DNA of 64,000 bases from CAYJHC01 sp964369465 (GTDB taxonomy: Bacteria; Bacillota; Clostridia; Peptostreptococcales; Anaerovoracaceae), in the NCBI GenBank assembly GCA_964369465.1, contig CAYJEX010000007.1:3238-67237 (forward strand). Reading direction: 5' to 3'. Numbering within the stretch: the first letter of the stretch is position 1; each line of letters opens with the position of its first letter. A program made the position numbers and the translations under genes. Below, piece by piece: positions 1-8,894 of the stretch. The notes beneath the pieces were generated by a model. The model was not told the DNA's origin. It did not search any database and saw only the letters and a list, made by a program, of their open reading frames with translations.

Positions 1-101
1 TTTCCTTCTATTGCCATAGCGTCTGCATATGGCATTTCCTCTTCAACTGTGTATATAGTAGCGTTGTAATAGAGCTTGACGACTTCCTTGTATATAGACA
101 T
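1..101 (-). CDS. Amidohydrolase (YtcJ-like), N-terminal fragment cut by the window edge
   Basis: Only the first 33 codons are in the window. The reverse-strand reading from ATG at 101 contains YNATIYTVEEEMPYADAMAI, which matches the usual opening strand of amidohydrolase-3/YtcJ-type metal-dependent hydrolases (a pattern like NGxIYTVD followed by AEAMAI). A purine-rich AGAGAGG lies about 10 nt upstream of the start. The catalytic barrel and metal ligands lie outside the window, so the substrate is unknown. It is divergent from the AraC-type regulator gene at 355, which could control it. The family is fairly likely; the specific function is open. Confidence 0.6.
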   Translation of the reverse strand, partial: MSIYKEVVKLYYNATIYTVEEEMPYADAMAIEG

Positions 102-236
102 ATATTATTCCTCTCTGATAATTTTGAATAAAGAAAATAAATGTTATAATTCTCTAAGTGTTATTAAAATTATATATATCACAATATAATAATCCAGTCT
201 TATCTTTAGTATTATATAGCTGATATTTTCGAAATA

Positions 237-318
237 TTAGAACATATGCATAAAAAAACCAGTTTTTGTATGATATAATTTAATAAATTGTATAATGTTG
301 AGATTAAATATGTTCTAA
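237..318. promoter_or_regulatory. Divergent control region: 11-bp inverted repeat flanking AT-rich -10 elements
   Basis: TTAGAACATAT (237-247) is mirrored exactly by ATATGTTCTAA (308-318), 60 bp apart. Between them are two TATAAT hexamers on the plus strand, at 274-279 (preceded by TGA, an extended -10) and at 291-296. The arrangement resembles paired operator half-sites around the promoter of the AraC-type gene. That this is an operator is inference; chance is possible in such AT-rich DNA. Confidence 0.4.
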
Positions 319-354
319 AATATTTTTGAAACAAATATTTTTTTGGAGATAAAT

Positions 355-1977
355 ATGAAAACAACGATAAATTTTGATAATTCGGTTGTAAAAGCAGAAA
401 TAATGAATGTGAGAGAAATTCCTCTACATAAACATGAATGCATACAAATCATTTTAGTTCTCGAAGGAGAAATAGATTTATTTGTGGCATATAAAAATTA
501 TAATTTAAAAAGAGGAGATAGTCGATATATACATCATGAAGACGTACATGGAATGAAAAGTATAAGTGATAATCAAGTTCTAGTGATCTCAATTTCAAGT
601 GAATTTGCAGAAAAATTATATCCAGGTTTCATTTATGAAACAATTTCAATTAATATTTCTGATGAAAATATTCATGAGCAAGAGACAAAAGCAATGTTAA
701 ATGCATCAATAGCTAAAGTTGCAGCTGATTATTTTGAAAAAAATAGCACACTTTTGACAGAACTTACTGAACTAATTGATATGTTACACATTAATTTTAG
801 ATCGGTATATATTAATGCAAGTAATACTTTTGTTCATAAATCTTTTAATAATAATAGTCAAGAAGAAATAATAAACAAGATTATTTCATATATTTATCAT
901 TATTATAATAAAAAAATATATTTGAAAAATATTGCAGAAGAATATAATATTAGTCGAGACCATCTATCGCATTTGTTTTCAAAATACACAGGGTTGAGTT
1001 TTCAGGATTTTGTAACAATGGCTAGGGTAGAGAAATCTGTTTCATATATTTTAGAATCCTCTGATTCTATTGAAAAGATTTCGATGGAATGTGGTTTTTC
1101 GCATAGTAGATTTTTTTTGAAAGGATTTAAAAAATATTGCGATATTGATGTGCGTGAATTTCGTGAAAAATACTCGAATTGGACCAATACAAGCTGGGAT
1201 AATGACTATTTTATTTTAGAATATGATGAAATATGCCACAAAATAAACAATATGATAATCTTTGCGAATAAAGCAAATGATTATATAAATAACAAAATTA
1301 AAATGGATGAATTGTCATTTGAAAACATGAAAATCATGCCTTCATTAATTCTGCAGTCTTCTGATTTATTTTGCGAAGAATTTACAATACTTTTCAATTC
1401 AATAGAGAACGCATCAAATATATTTAAAAAATATATTTTTTCGTTGCCTCAAATAAAGATTTCCGATGAAAAGGATTTCACAATAGAAGAATTAAATTAT
1501 TTTCCAGTTGAAGAAATCTTTGATAATATTTATAACATTGATGAAGTTTCGTTGTTTAGTACAGTGGAAAATTATGGGTTGTTTTATAATAATGGAATAA
1601 AGACAATATTATATTATTTTTTCGTATGGTTGTTATCTCTTCCTGAAAAAAAATGTTCAATTGAGCATGGAATTATATGTGAAGACGCTTGCTATCAACG
1701 TATTATTGTTTCAAATCCTGAAAAAATAGCTTCTGAAATTTTTCGGATAAATGCTTTGAGGGAAAAAAAAGCAATTGTGTATCACTATATTCTCAATGAA
1801 GAACCTTTTACAGCAACAGAGTTAATAAATGAACAATATGTTTCTACTGAAGATATAAACAAAAGTACAGAACCTATTCTTAAACTCTTTTTTAAATCTG
1901 AAGAAGAAGATACTTTACAGTTGAATTTACCATCAAGGAGCATTAACTATATTGTTGTAAAATATATGGAAATATAA
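355..1977 (+). CDS. AraC-family transcriptional regulator with long C-terminal extension
   Basis: This is a DNA-binding regulator. In order it has an N-terminal cupin-like sensor region (about residues 5-80, with HKHE near the start), a linker, and an AraC double helix-turn-helix at about residues 175-275 (segments such as LKNIAEEYNISRDHLSHLF and ISMECGFSHSRFF). About 265 further residues follow. AraC proteins with a C-terminal GH39-like sugar-binding barrel have such a tail, and the segments near YGLFYNNGIK and the final LPSRSIN resemble the end of those domains, but the barrel would be strongly shortened. I chose ATG 355 because TTGGAGAT lies 6-8 nt upstream; an in-frame TTG at 343 would overlap that site. 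The ligand is unknown. Confidence 0.8.
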   Translation: MKTTINFDNSVVKAEIMNVREIPLHKHECIQIILVLEGEIDLFVAYKNYNLKRGDSRYIHHEDVHGMKSISDNQVLVISISSEFAEKLYPGFIYETISINISDENIHEQETKAMLNASIAKVAADYFEKNSTLLTELTELIDMLHINFRSVYINASNTFVHKSFNNNSQEEIINKIISYIYHYYNKKIYLKNIAEEYNISRDHLSHLFSKYTGLSFQDFVTMARVEKSVSYILESSDSIEKISMECGFSHSRFFLKGFKKYCDIDVREFREKYSNWTNTSWDNDYFILEYDEICHKINNMIIFANKANDYINNKIKMDELSFENMKIMPSLILQSSDLFCEEFTILFNSIENASNIFKKYIFSLPQIKISDEKDFTIEELNYFPVEEIFDNIYNIDEVSLFSTVENYGLFYNNGIKTILYYFFVWLLSLPEKKCSIEHGIICEDACYQRIIVSNPEKIASEIFRINALREKKAIVYHYILNEEPFTATELINEQYVSTEDINKSTEPILKLFFKSEEEDTLQLNLPSRSINYIVVKYMEI

Positions 1978-2009
1978 GCATGTTGCTGGTATGCAAAAAA
2001 TGTTTGGGA

Positions 2010-2033
2010 TTATTTATATTTCAATATAAATAA
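2010..2033 (+). terminator. Weak A/T-only hairpin after the AraC gene
   Basis: A 10-bp stem TTATTTATAT / ATATAAATAA with a 4-nt loop is followed by ATTTTATTTT. It sits 30 nt after the AraC stop codon. The stem has no G-C pair, so termination would be weak. Confidence 0.3.
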
Positions 2034-2173
2034 ATTTTATTTTGTGTTATAGAAACTTTAACACCATACGTATACTTTTTGTAGTATATTTGTAACATTT
2101 AGATATGATAATGCAATGAACAAATGATGAAGTAGAAACAAATAATTTTAATATGTTATAATAGGAGAGACTG

Positions 2174-2836
2174 ATGAATGAATTCTGTAATGATTGGGAT
2201 TTAATTCTTAAGGAAGAATTTAAAAAAGAATATTACCAAAAATTAATAGAATTTTTAAAAAAAGAATATGAGCAAAAAACTATATACCCATGTAGGAATG
2301 ATATATTCAATGCGTTTAAGTATACTAGCTACGAAAATATTAAAGTGGTTATTATTGGACAAGATCCTTATCATAAACCTGGACAAGCACATGGATTGAG
2401 TTTTTCAGTCAAAATAGGAATGAAAAAACCACCATCACTTGTCAACATATTTAAAGAACTAAAAAATGATATGAATATAGAATCTCCTACCCATGGAACT
2501 CTAGAAAGATGGGCGAAACAGGGTGTGTTTTTACTTAATTCATGCTTAACAGTTGAAAGTGGTAAAGCAAATTCACACAGAAACAAAGGGTGGGAAATAT
2601 TCACTGATTACGTAATAGAAAAAATAAGTGAAAAAAATGAACCAGTTGTTTTTATTTTGTGGGGAAATAAAGCAAAAGAAAAAGAAAAACTGATTATAAA
2701 TAAAAATCACCTTATAATTAAAGGAGCACATCCTAGTCCCTTATCTGTTCATAATGGATTTTTTGAAGGGAAATATTTTTCGAGAGCACAATCTTTCCTT
2801 GCTGAACAAGGTATTGATATAGATTGGAGTTTATAA
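2174..2836 (+). CDS. ung: Uracil-DNA glycosylase (family 1)
   Basis: The enzyme removes uracil from DNA by hydrolysing the N-glycosidic bond and starts base excision repair in the cytoplasm. The water-activating motif GQDPYH is at residues 62-67 (catalytic Asp64) and the minor-groove loop HPSPLS at 186-191 (His186). The uracil-binding Asn is in FLLNSCLTV near residue 122. The length of 220 aa is normal for the family. The start ATG follows ATAGGAGAGACTG. It is the first gene of the forward run leading to dnaE. Confidence 0.97.
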   Translation: MNEFCNDWDLILKEEFKKEYYQKLIEFLKKEYEQKTIYPCRNDIFNAFKYTSYENIKVVIIGQDPYHKPGQAHGLSFSVKIGMKKPPSLVNIFKELKNDMNIESPTHGTLERWAKQGVFLLNSCLTVESGKANSHRNKGWEIFTDYVIEKISEKNEPVVFILWGNKAKEKEKLIINKNHLIIKGAHPSPLSVHNGFFEGKYFSRAQSFLAEQGIDIDWSL

Positions 2837-2897
2837 AACATGTTATATTTTATAGATATTATATTTTAATAATAATGCATTTATTTGGAGGTAAGAA

Positions 2898-3080
2898 ATG
2901 GGTAATTCACTATTAGGGAAAATGATTTCGTATTGGATATTTTTGTTTGGAGGAGTTTTTGTTGCTAGAGTTGTTGTAGGGATGACTGGCACAATGGAGA
3001 CTATTGTATTGTTTATTATATTAACAATAGCATACTGGGGTTTCGCGGTATTTAATGAAAGAAGAAAATCCAAAAAATGA
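2898..3080 (+). CDS. Small two-helix membrane protein, function unknown
   Basis: This 60-residue protein has two hydrophobic segments (about residues 10-28 and 33-52) and a basic tail (NERRKSKK), as expected for a small inner-membrane protein with its C-terminus in the cytoplasm. The start ATG has a strong TTGGAGGTAAG site. Its stop overlaps the start of the next gene (ATGA), which points to translational coupling. I recognise no family. Confidence 0.7.
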   Translation: MGNSLLGKMISYWIFLFGGVFVARVVVGMTGTMETIVLFIILTIAYWGFAVFNERRKSKK

Positions 3081-3370
3081 TTAAAGATGTGTTAGGGGAA
3101 AATGAAAAAAACTTTAAATTCTTTTCGCATGCAAAATGTGAATATTTTCCTTGCCATGATGTTTCGTGGAAGGACGATTTTAATTGCCTCTTTTGTTATT
3201 GTCCCTTATATTCTCTTGCAGAAAGATGTGGAGGCGACTTTGCTTTTCTTGAGAATGGAGTTAAGGATTGTAGTAATTGTTTGATTCCACATAAAAGAGA
3301 AGGATATGAATATATAATCTCAAAATATTTTGAGATATCTGAACTGGCGAAAAAGAAAGAAGGACTCTAA
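3077..3370 (+). CDS. Cysteine-rich small domain protein (PF04071-like, probable zinc binding)
   Basis: The 97-aa protein has a dense set of Cys and His: CEYFPCH, NCLFCYCPLY, CGG and KDCSNCLIPH. This matches the cysteine-rich small domain family (zf-like, PF04071), whose biochemical role is not established and which often sits by unrelated metabolic genes. It overlaps the upstream membrane protein by 4 nt, and its TAA stop shares an A with the ATG of dnaE, so the three genes are very likely co-translated. Metal binding is inferred from the Cys pattern. Confidence 0.85.
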   Translation: MIKDVLGENEKNFKFFSHAKCEYFPCHDVSWKDDFNCLFCYCPLYSLAERCGGDFAFLENGVKDCSNCLIPHKREGYEYIISKYFEISELAKKKEGL

Positions 3371-6300
3371 TGGGATTTGTTCATTTGCATAATCATACAG
3401 AATATAGCTTGTTAGATGGGGCTGCAAGAATTAAAGATATTGTTGCAAAGGCTAAAGAATTAGGAATGGATTCACTTGCGATAACTGACCATGGAACAAT
3501 GTATGGAATTGTTGAGTTCTATTTGGAATGTCAAAAGCAAGGGATAAAACCTATTTTAGGATGCGAAATATATATGGCAGCAAATAGTAGGCATTCAAAA
3601 GATTATACAACAGAAAAAGAACTAAGTCATCTTGTTTTGATCGCAAAAAACAATGAGGGATATAAAAATCTTATTAAAATTGTTTCTAAAGCATTTATAG
3701 AGGGTTTTTACTATAAACCTAGAGTGGATAAAGAATTGCTTAAAGAATACGGAGAGGGCATAATTGCACTCTCTGCTTGTATTGCAGGCGAAATTCCTAA
3801 AAAAATATTAAAAGGCGACTATGAAGGGGCAAAGACCTCAGCTCTTGATATGATAAATATTTTTGGAAAGGATAATTTTTTTATAGAATTACAAGATCAT
3901 GGACTGGAAGAACAAATCGAGACGAATCCTCAATTAGTAAAATTAAGTAAAGAATTAGGAGTAGGATTGGTTGCTACAAATGATGTCCATTATGTAAATA
4001 AGAGTGATTCAGAAGCTCAAGATATTTTGCTTTGCATTCAAACAGGTAAATTAATCGATGATATAGATAGAATGAAATTTCCAAATGATGAGTTTTATTT
4101 AAAATCAGAAAAGGAAATGAGAAGTATTTTCGCAAATTTCCCAGAAGCATGTAACAATACAGCCGAAATTGCTAAAAGATGTAACATTGATTTAGAATTC
4201 GGGAAGTTTAAACTGCCAGGGTATACAAGTCCAAATGAAATGTCAAATATAGAGTATTTAAGAGAATTATGCAATAAAGGACTTGAAAACAGATATTTTT
4301 CAATCGAAAATGTTTCGAAAGAAAAAAAAGAGACAATAAATAAGAGGTTAGAGTATGAATTATCTGTGATAGAAGATATGGGATACGTAGAGTATTTTCT
4401 AGTTGTGTGGGATTTCATTGACTATGCAAAAAAAAATGGGATAATGGTAGGCCCAGGGAGAGGATCAGCCGCAGGAAGCATTGTTGCATACGTATTGAAA
4501 ATTACAGACATAGATCCATTAAAATATGATTTGATTTTTGAAAGATTTTTAAATCCTGAAAGAATTAGTATGCCAGATATAGATATTGACTTTTGTTATG
4601 AAAGAAGACAAGAGGTGATAGATTATGTGGTGGAAAAATACGGGAAAGAAAAAGTTTCGCAAATAATTACATTTGGAACAATGAAAGCAAAAGCAGGCAT
4701 AAGAGATGTTGCAAGAGTTCTGAAAATGGAGTATAAAGACGCAGATAAACTTGCAAAGACAATACCGAATTCTTTGAATATAACAATAGACACAGCTTTA
4801 AATATCAGCCCAGAATTTAAAAACAAATATGAATATGATGATAAAGCTAGAAAAGTTATTGATTTAGCCAGATCCTTGGAAGGCGTACCAAGGCATGCAT
4901 CAACACATGCAGCAGGAGTGGTAATTGCAAAGGAAAACATTGACGAATATGTTCCTTTATGTGTGGGAGAAAAAGGAATCTCTACACAACTTTCAATGAG
5001 TAACATTGAGGCGCTTGGTTTGGTTAAAATGGATTTTTTAGGGCTTAGAAATCTTACAATAATAAGAGACACATTAGATTTGATTGAAAAAAAACATAAT
5101 AAAATTACAGAACTTGATAAAATTAATCTTGATGATCCTAAAGTATTTAAAACAATTTCAGATGGAAATACACAAGGAATTTTCCAACTTGAGAGTGAAG
5201 GTATGACTCAATTTATGAAAAATCTAAAGCCCGATTGTATGGAAGACATTATTGCGGGAATATCTTTATATAGACCAGGTCCAATGGATTCTATATCCAC
5301 ATATATTGAAAATAAGAGAAGTCCTGAGAGCATTAAATATTTGCATGAAAGTCTTAGGCCAATTTTATCTGTCACGTATGGATGTCTTGTATATCAAGAA
5401 CAAGTAATGCAAATTGTAAGAGATTTAGCAGGATATTCTTATGGCAGATCTGATTTGGTAAGAAGGGCTATGAGCAAGAAAAAAATGGATGTAATGCTAA
5501 AGGAAAAAAATAACTTTATATATGGAAATGATGAAGAAAAAATAGAAGGAGCAATAAAAAAAGGAGTACCCGAAGATGTAGCAGAAGAAATCTTCAATAG
5601 CATGATTTCATTTGCGGAATATGCATTTAACAAATCACATGCCGCAGCGTATGCATTAATAGGATATCATACTGCATATTTAAAAACATATTATCCACTC
5701 GAGTTTTTGGCAGGTGTGATGACAAGTGTTATTGGAAGGCCTGAACAAATTGCAAAATATATTAGAAATGCAAAAGATATGGGAATTAATATTTTGCCAC
5801 CTAGTGTAAATTATAGTGAACTAAAATTTACTGTTGAAGAAAAATGTATTAGATTTGGTTTACTTGGCATAAAAGGTATTGGGGAAAGTGTTTTGGAATC
5901 TCTCATAGAAAGTAGAAATAACAACGTAAAGTTTAATGATTTAGAAGATTTTATTGAAAAAATTGACACAGAAAAAGTGACAAAAAAAGCAATTGAAAAC
6001 CTTATAAAAGCAGGAGCTACTGATGAATTAAACCTAAATAGGGCGCAAAGTATTGCTAGTTACGAAAAAATATTCAAATCAGTTCAAAGCAAAAAAAAGA
6101 AATTGATGAATGACCAGATATTTCTTTTTGAAATAAACGAAGAAGCCACAAAAAAAATGACATCAAATGATGATATGGTGGAAGTAGCACCTTTTTCACA
6201 AGAGATATTGTGCAGTATGGAAAAAGAAATGACGGGGATATATATTTCCTCACATCCTTTAGATAAATATAAAAATGAAATAATTAAGTTGGCCACTCTC

Positions 6301-6876
6301 AAATCTGAAGATATATTACAAGAGGATACAGATGAAGAGACAGAAAATGGAATTCAAGAAAAAGAAATAAGATTTACTGATGGGCAAAAAATAGTAGTTG
6401 TTGGAATAATAAATAATGTACATTCATTTTTGACGAAAAAAAATGTAATGATGGCATATGTAGATCTTGAAGATTTCACAGGAATAATGGAAATAATTGT
6501 ATTTAATAGAACATACGAAAAATACCGAAACCTGCTTGAAAAAGAGAAAATAATTGTTATAAATGGTACATTAAGTATTAGAGATGATGAGAATACGAAA
6601 ATAATTGCAAATGAAATTTACAAATTAGAAGACGCTATAAATATTGCAGATAAACACTCGAGAATATTAAAAGTTCGCTTATTAGAATCGAGTATGTTAA
6701 ATGAATTGAAAGAAATACTAAAGAAGTACAAAGGTGAAAACGATGTTTTGATTTATTTGAATGATGGCAAAATGATTAAGGTTACGGAAGAATTGAAAGT
6801 AAATTTAAGCCCAAAATTTCTAGAAGAAATTAAAATGTTTTTAGGAAACGAAAATGTAAAAATGGATTATAAATAA
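3370..6876 (+). CDS. dnaE: DNA polymerase III subunit alpha (DnaE)
   Basis: This is a replicative family C DNA polymerase. The PHP domain opens with HLHNHT (His5, His7, His9). The polymerase core has GPGRGSAAGS at 361-370 and PDIDIDF at 402-408 with two catalytic aspartates (403, 405); the third Asp is in KMDFLGLRNL. The helix-hairpin-helix region and a C-terminal OB fold (about residues 995-1080) follow. At 1168 aa it has normal length for DnaE; it lacks the exonuclease insertion of PolC, which Firmicutes normally carry as a second polymerase. It is followed 19 nt later by pfkA, a common clostridial order. Confidence 0.97.
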   Translation: MGFVHLHNHTEYSLLDGAARIKDIVAKAKELGMDSLAITDHGTMYGIVEFYLECQKQGIKPILGCEIYMAANSRHSKDYTTEKELSHLVLIAKNNEGYKNLIKIVSKAFIEGFYYKPRVDKELLKEYGEGIIALSACIAGEIPKKILKGDYEGAKTSALDMINIFGKDNFFIELQDHGLEEQIETNPQLVKLSKELGVGLVATNDVHYVNKSDSEAQDILLCIQTGKLIDDIDRMKFPNDEFYLKSEKEMRSIFANFPEACNNTAEIAKRCNIDLEFGKFKLPGYTSPNEMSNIEYLRELCNKGLENRYFSIENVSKEKKETINKRLEYELSVIEDMGYVEYFLVVWDFIDYAKKNGIMVGPGRGSAAGSIVAYVLKITDIDPLKYDLIFERFLNPERISMPDIDIDFCYERRQEVIDYVVEKYGKEKVSQIITFGTMKAKAGIRDVARVLKMEYKDADKLAKTIPNSLNITIDTALNISPEFKNKYEYDDKARKVIDLARSLEGVPRHASTHAAGVVIAKENIDEYVPLCVGEKGISTQLSMSNIEALGLVKMDFLGLRNLTIIRDTLDLIEKKHNKITELDKINLDDPKVFKTISDGNTQGIFQLESEGMTQFMKNLKPDCMEDIIAGISLYRPGPMDSISTYIENKRSPESIKYLHESLRPILSVTYGCLVYQEQVMQIVRDLAGYSYGRSDLVRRAMSKKKMDVMLKEKNNFIYGNDEEKIEGAIKKGVPEDVAEEIFNSMISFAEYAFNKSHAAAYALIGYHTAYLKTYYPLEFLAGVMTSVIGRPEQIAKYIRNAKDMGINILPPSVNYSELKFTVEEKCIRFGLLGIKGIGESVLESLIESRNNNVKFNDLEDFIEKIDTEKVTKKAIENLIKAGATDELNLNRAQSIASYEKIFKSVQSKKKKLMNDQIFLFEINEEATKKMTSNDDMVEVAPFSQEILCSMEKEMTGIYISSHPLDKYKNEIIKLATLKSEDILQEDTDEETENGIQEKEIRFTDGQKIVVVGIINNVHSFLTKKNVMMAYVDLEDFTGIMEIIVFNRTYEKYRNLLEKEKIIVINGTLSIRDDENTKIIANEIYKLEDAINIADKHSRILKVRLLESSMLNELKEILKKYKGENDVLIYLNDGKMIKVTEELKVNLSPKFLEEIKMFLGNENVKMDYK

Positions 6877-6895
6877 AAATACAGGAGTATAAGTT

Positions 6896-7858
6896 ATGAA
6901 AAAGATAGGGATATTGGCAAGTGGTGGAGATGCTCCAGGCATGAATGCTGCAATACGTGCTTTAGTTCGTGCTGGGTACTTTTCAGGATTTAATGTTGTA
7001 GGAATAAAAAGAGGCTATGAGGGTTTAATTGATGGCGATATTGTAAATATGGACTTGAGATCAGTAGGAGATATATTGCATAAAGGAGGAACAATATTAA
7101 AAACGTCGAGGAGCGAAAGGTTTATGACCAAAGAAGGTTTTGACACTGCGCTTAATAATCTAAAAATACATAGTATAGATTCTCTAGTTATTATTGGAGG
7201 GGAAGGCTCTTTGAAAGGAGCTTTGGCATTGTCAAAAAAAGATGTTCATTGCATTGTTCTTCCAGGTACGATAGATAATGATATGGGATATACAGATTAT
7301 ACTATAGGATTTGATACGGCAGTTAATACTGTCCTATCAGGAATATCAAATATAAGAGACACGGCCTCTTCTCATGGAAGAGCAACTTTGATAGAAGTTA
7401 TGGGAAGGCATTGTGGAGATATTGCATTATATGCTGGAATTGCGGGAGGTGCTGACTATATAATGATTCCTGAAGTTAATGTATGTATGGATGACGTTTG
7501 TAAAAAGCTATATGAGGGAAAACAACGAGGAAAAACACATAATATAATTATAAAAGCTGAGGGTGTTGACTTGGAAAATCAATTTATTTCTAATTGTATA
7601 ATGAATAATATTGGACAAAAAACAAATATAGTTGTTTTGTCATATTTACAACGTGGAGGTTCTCCAACTGCAATGGATAGAATAAGAGCAAGCCTAATGG
7701 CAGTAAAAGCAATTAAACTTATTCAAAACCAAGAAAAATCATCAGCTGTAGGAATTAATGGAAGTGAAATAATACATATTCCCCTGGAAGAAGCTTCCCA
7801 AATAAAAAAACAAGCAGATTTAGAAAAGTTATCAATAATTGATATATTATCGAAATAG
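6896..7858 (+). CDS. pfkA: 6-phosphofructokinase, ATP type, with Glu in place of the Mg-binding Asp
   Basis: PfkA phosphorylates fructose 6-phosphate to fructose 1,6-bisphosphate, the committed step of glycolysis. Conserved elements are GGDAPGMNA near residue 10, KTSRSERF (Arg72), TIDND at 125-129 (catalytic Asp127), MGRHCGD and the QRGGSP sugar-phosphate loop. The length of 320 aa is normal for the bacterial tetrameric enzyme. The usual GGDGS motif reads GGEGS at 101-105 (codon GAA), so the residue equivalent to E. coli Asp103, which helps bind Mg-ATP, is Glu. All other motifs look intact. RBS AGGAG is 8-10 nt upstream. Confidence 0.94.
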   Translation: MKKIGILASGGDAPGMNAAIRALVRAGYFSGFNVVGIKRGYEGLIDGDIVNMDLRSVGDILHKGGTILKTSRSERFMTKEGFDTALNNLKIHSIDSLVIIGGEGSLKGALALSKKDVHCIVLPGTIDNDMGYTDYTIGFDTAVNTVLSGISNIRDTASSHGRATLIEVMGRHCGDIALYAGIAGGADYIMIPEVNVCMDDVCKKLYEGKQRGKTHNIIIKAEGVDLENQFISNCIMNNIGQKTNIVVLSYLQRGGSPTAMDRIRASLMAVKAIKLIQNQEKSSAVGINGSEIIHIPLEEASQIKKQADLEKLSIIDILSK

Positions 7859-7889
7859 ATTTTCATTAAATATTATTTATGTATATTAG

Positions 7890-7918
7890 TAGAAACGATA
7901 TCGATTTTGAGGTATAAT
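7890..7918 (+). promoter_or_regulatory. Probable sigma-A promoter for the stress-protein gene
   Basis: TAGAAA (7890-7895) and TATAAT (7913-7918) are 17 bp apart, in the gap between pfkA and the next gene. The -10 box is perfect and the -35 box matches TTGACA at 4 of 6 positions. Confidence 0.5.
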
Positions 7919-7952
7919 ATACTTTGTATGGCTAATATGGAGGAATAAAGAA

Positions 7953-8336
7953 TTGAATGTAATGGTATGTGTTACTCAACAAAAATCATGCGATAGGTTA
8001 ATAAGAGAAGGACAAAAATTATTAACTTCTAATAAGTCGGAATTGTATATAATTCATGTTGCGTCAAAAAAAAGCACGTTTTTAAACAGTGAGTCTGAAG
8101 TAGAAGCATTGGATTATTTGTATGAAAGAGCCCAAGAAATAGGGGCTAATTTAACTGTAATCAGAGCCAATAATGTAATGGAAACATTGGTTAATTTGGT
8201 TGGAAAAAATAAGATAAAACACGTAATTATGGGAACATCTGGAAAAGTAAGTAGAGAAGAAGGTCTAGTTGAAGCGTTTGTGCAAAAAATAGATGGAAAG
8301 GCAGAAATTACATTTGTTCCACCTGAGGGGAGCTAG
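7953..8336 (+). CDS. Universal stress protein-like protein
   Basis: The 127-aa protein has the alpha/beta layout of a UspA fold: strand VMVCVTQQ, helix, strand LYIIHV, then KIKHVIMGTSGK, which resembles the nucleotide-binding GxxG region of USP and the USP-like part of KdpD. The start is TTG at 7953 with TGGAGGA about 9 nt upstream; the next ATG (7962) would be too far from that site. Its TAG stop lies just before the ribosome binding site of the following membrane protein gene, suggesting an operon. The specific role is unknown. Confidence 0.7.
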   Translation: MNVMVCVTQQKSCDRLIREGQKLLTSNKSELYIIHVASKKSTFLNSESEVEALDYLYERAQEIGANLTVIRANNVMETLVNLVGKNKIKHVIMGTSGKVSREEGLVEAFVQKIDGKAEITFVPPEGS

Positions 8337-8345
8337 GAGGTATAT

Positions 8346-8894
8346 ATGGGAATAATCACGTTATTTACAGGAATGCTGGTAATATTATCTGGTATATTTG
8401 CAATTGCAAATACTGGGGGAACTTTTGCATCTATTGCATTTGTAATTGGATCAACTTTAGTCTTTTTAGGTGTAATAATGTTCACAGGATATTTTATGGG
8501 CAGAAAAAGACGAACAAAAGGAAAACACACATGGGTTTTGGTTGATGGAATAATGGGTATTTTCTTAGGTTCACTAATTTTAGGAAATTTAATTAACGCA
8601 GAAATTGTAATACCATATGTGTTGGGAGTATGGGTAATATATTCTGGTATTCTGAGGATTGTAGCTGCAACAGGAATAAATATAGAAGTTAAAAAAGTGA
8701 ATTTTGCGGCAACAATGGGAATTGGAATACTTCTGGTGTTCGTAGGATCTTTAGCATTTTTCAACCCTTCAATGGGTCTTCTTTCGTCTATGGAAATAAT
8801 TGGGATGTTTATGATAGTACAAGGAATAGCTGCTGTTGAACTTGGAATAAATAGTCCTCATACGAAAAGAAAATTAATCGATGATTACTCATAA
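8346..8894 (+). CDS. HdeD/DUF308-family membrane protein
   Basis: The 182-aa protein contains about six hydrophobic segments arranged as three similar pairs, with short glycine-rich turns (for example VLVDGIMGIFLGSLI and ATMGIGILLVFVGSLAFF), the pattern of HdeD/DUF308 membrane proteins. HdeD in E. coli is linked to acid resistance; the role here is not known. Start ATG follows AGGAGGTATAT. The 3' end overlaps the next gene by 14 nt. Confidence 0.7.
   Translation: MGIITLFTGMLVILSGIFAIANTGGTFASIAFVIGSTLVFLGVIMFTGYFMGRKRRTKGKHTWVLVDGIMGIFLGSLILGNLINAEIVIPYVLGVWVIYSGILRIVAATGINIEVKKVNFAATMGIGILLVFVGSLAFFNPSMGLLSSMEIIGMFMIVQGIAAVELGINSPHTKRKLIDDYS

Noticed and set aside
8333..8764. 143-codon reverse-strand open frame opposite the HdeD-like gene
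   Set aside because: Ile/Pro-rich antisense translation of a membrane protein gene, no RBS and no family.
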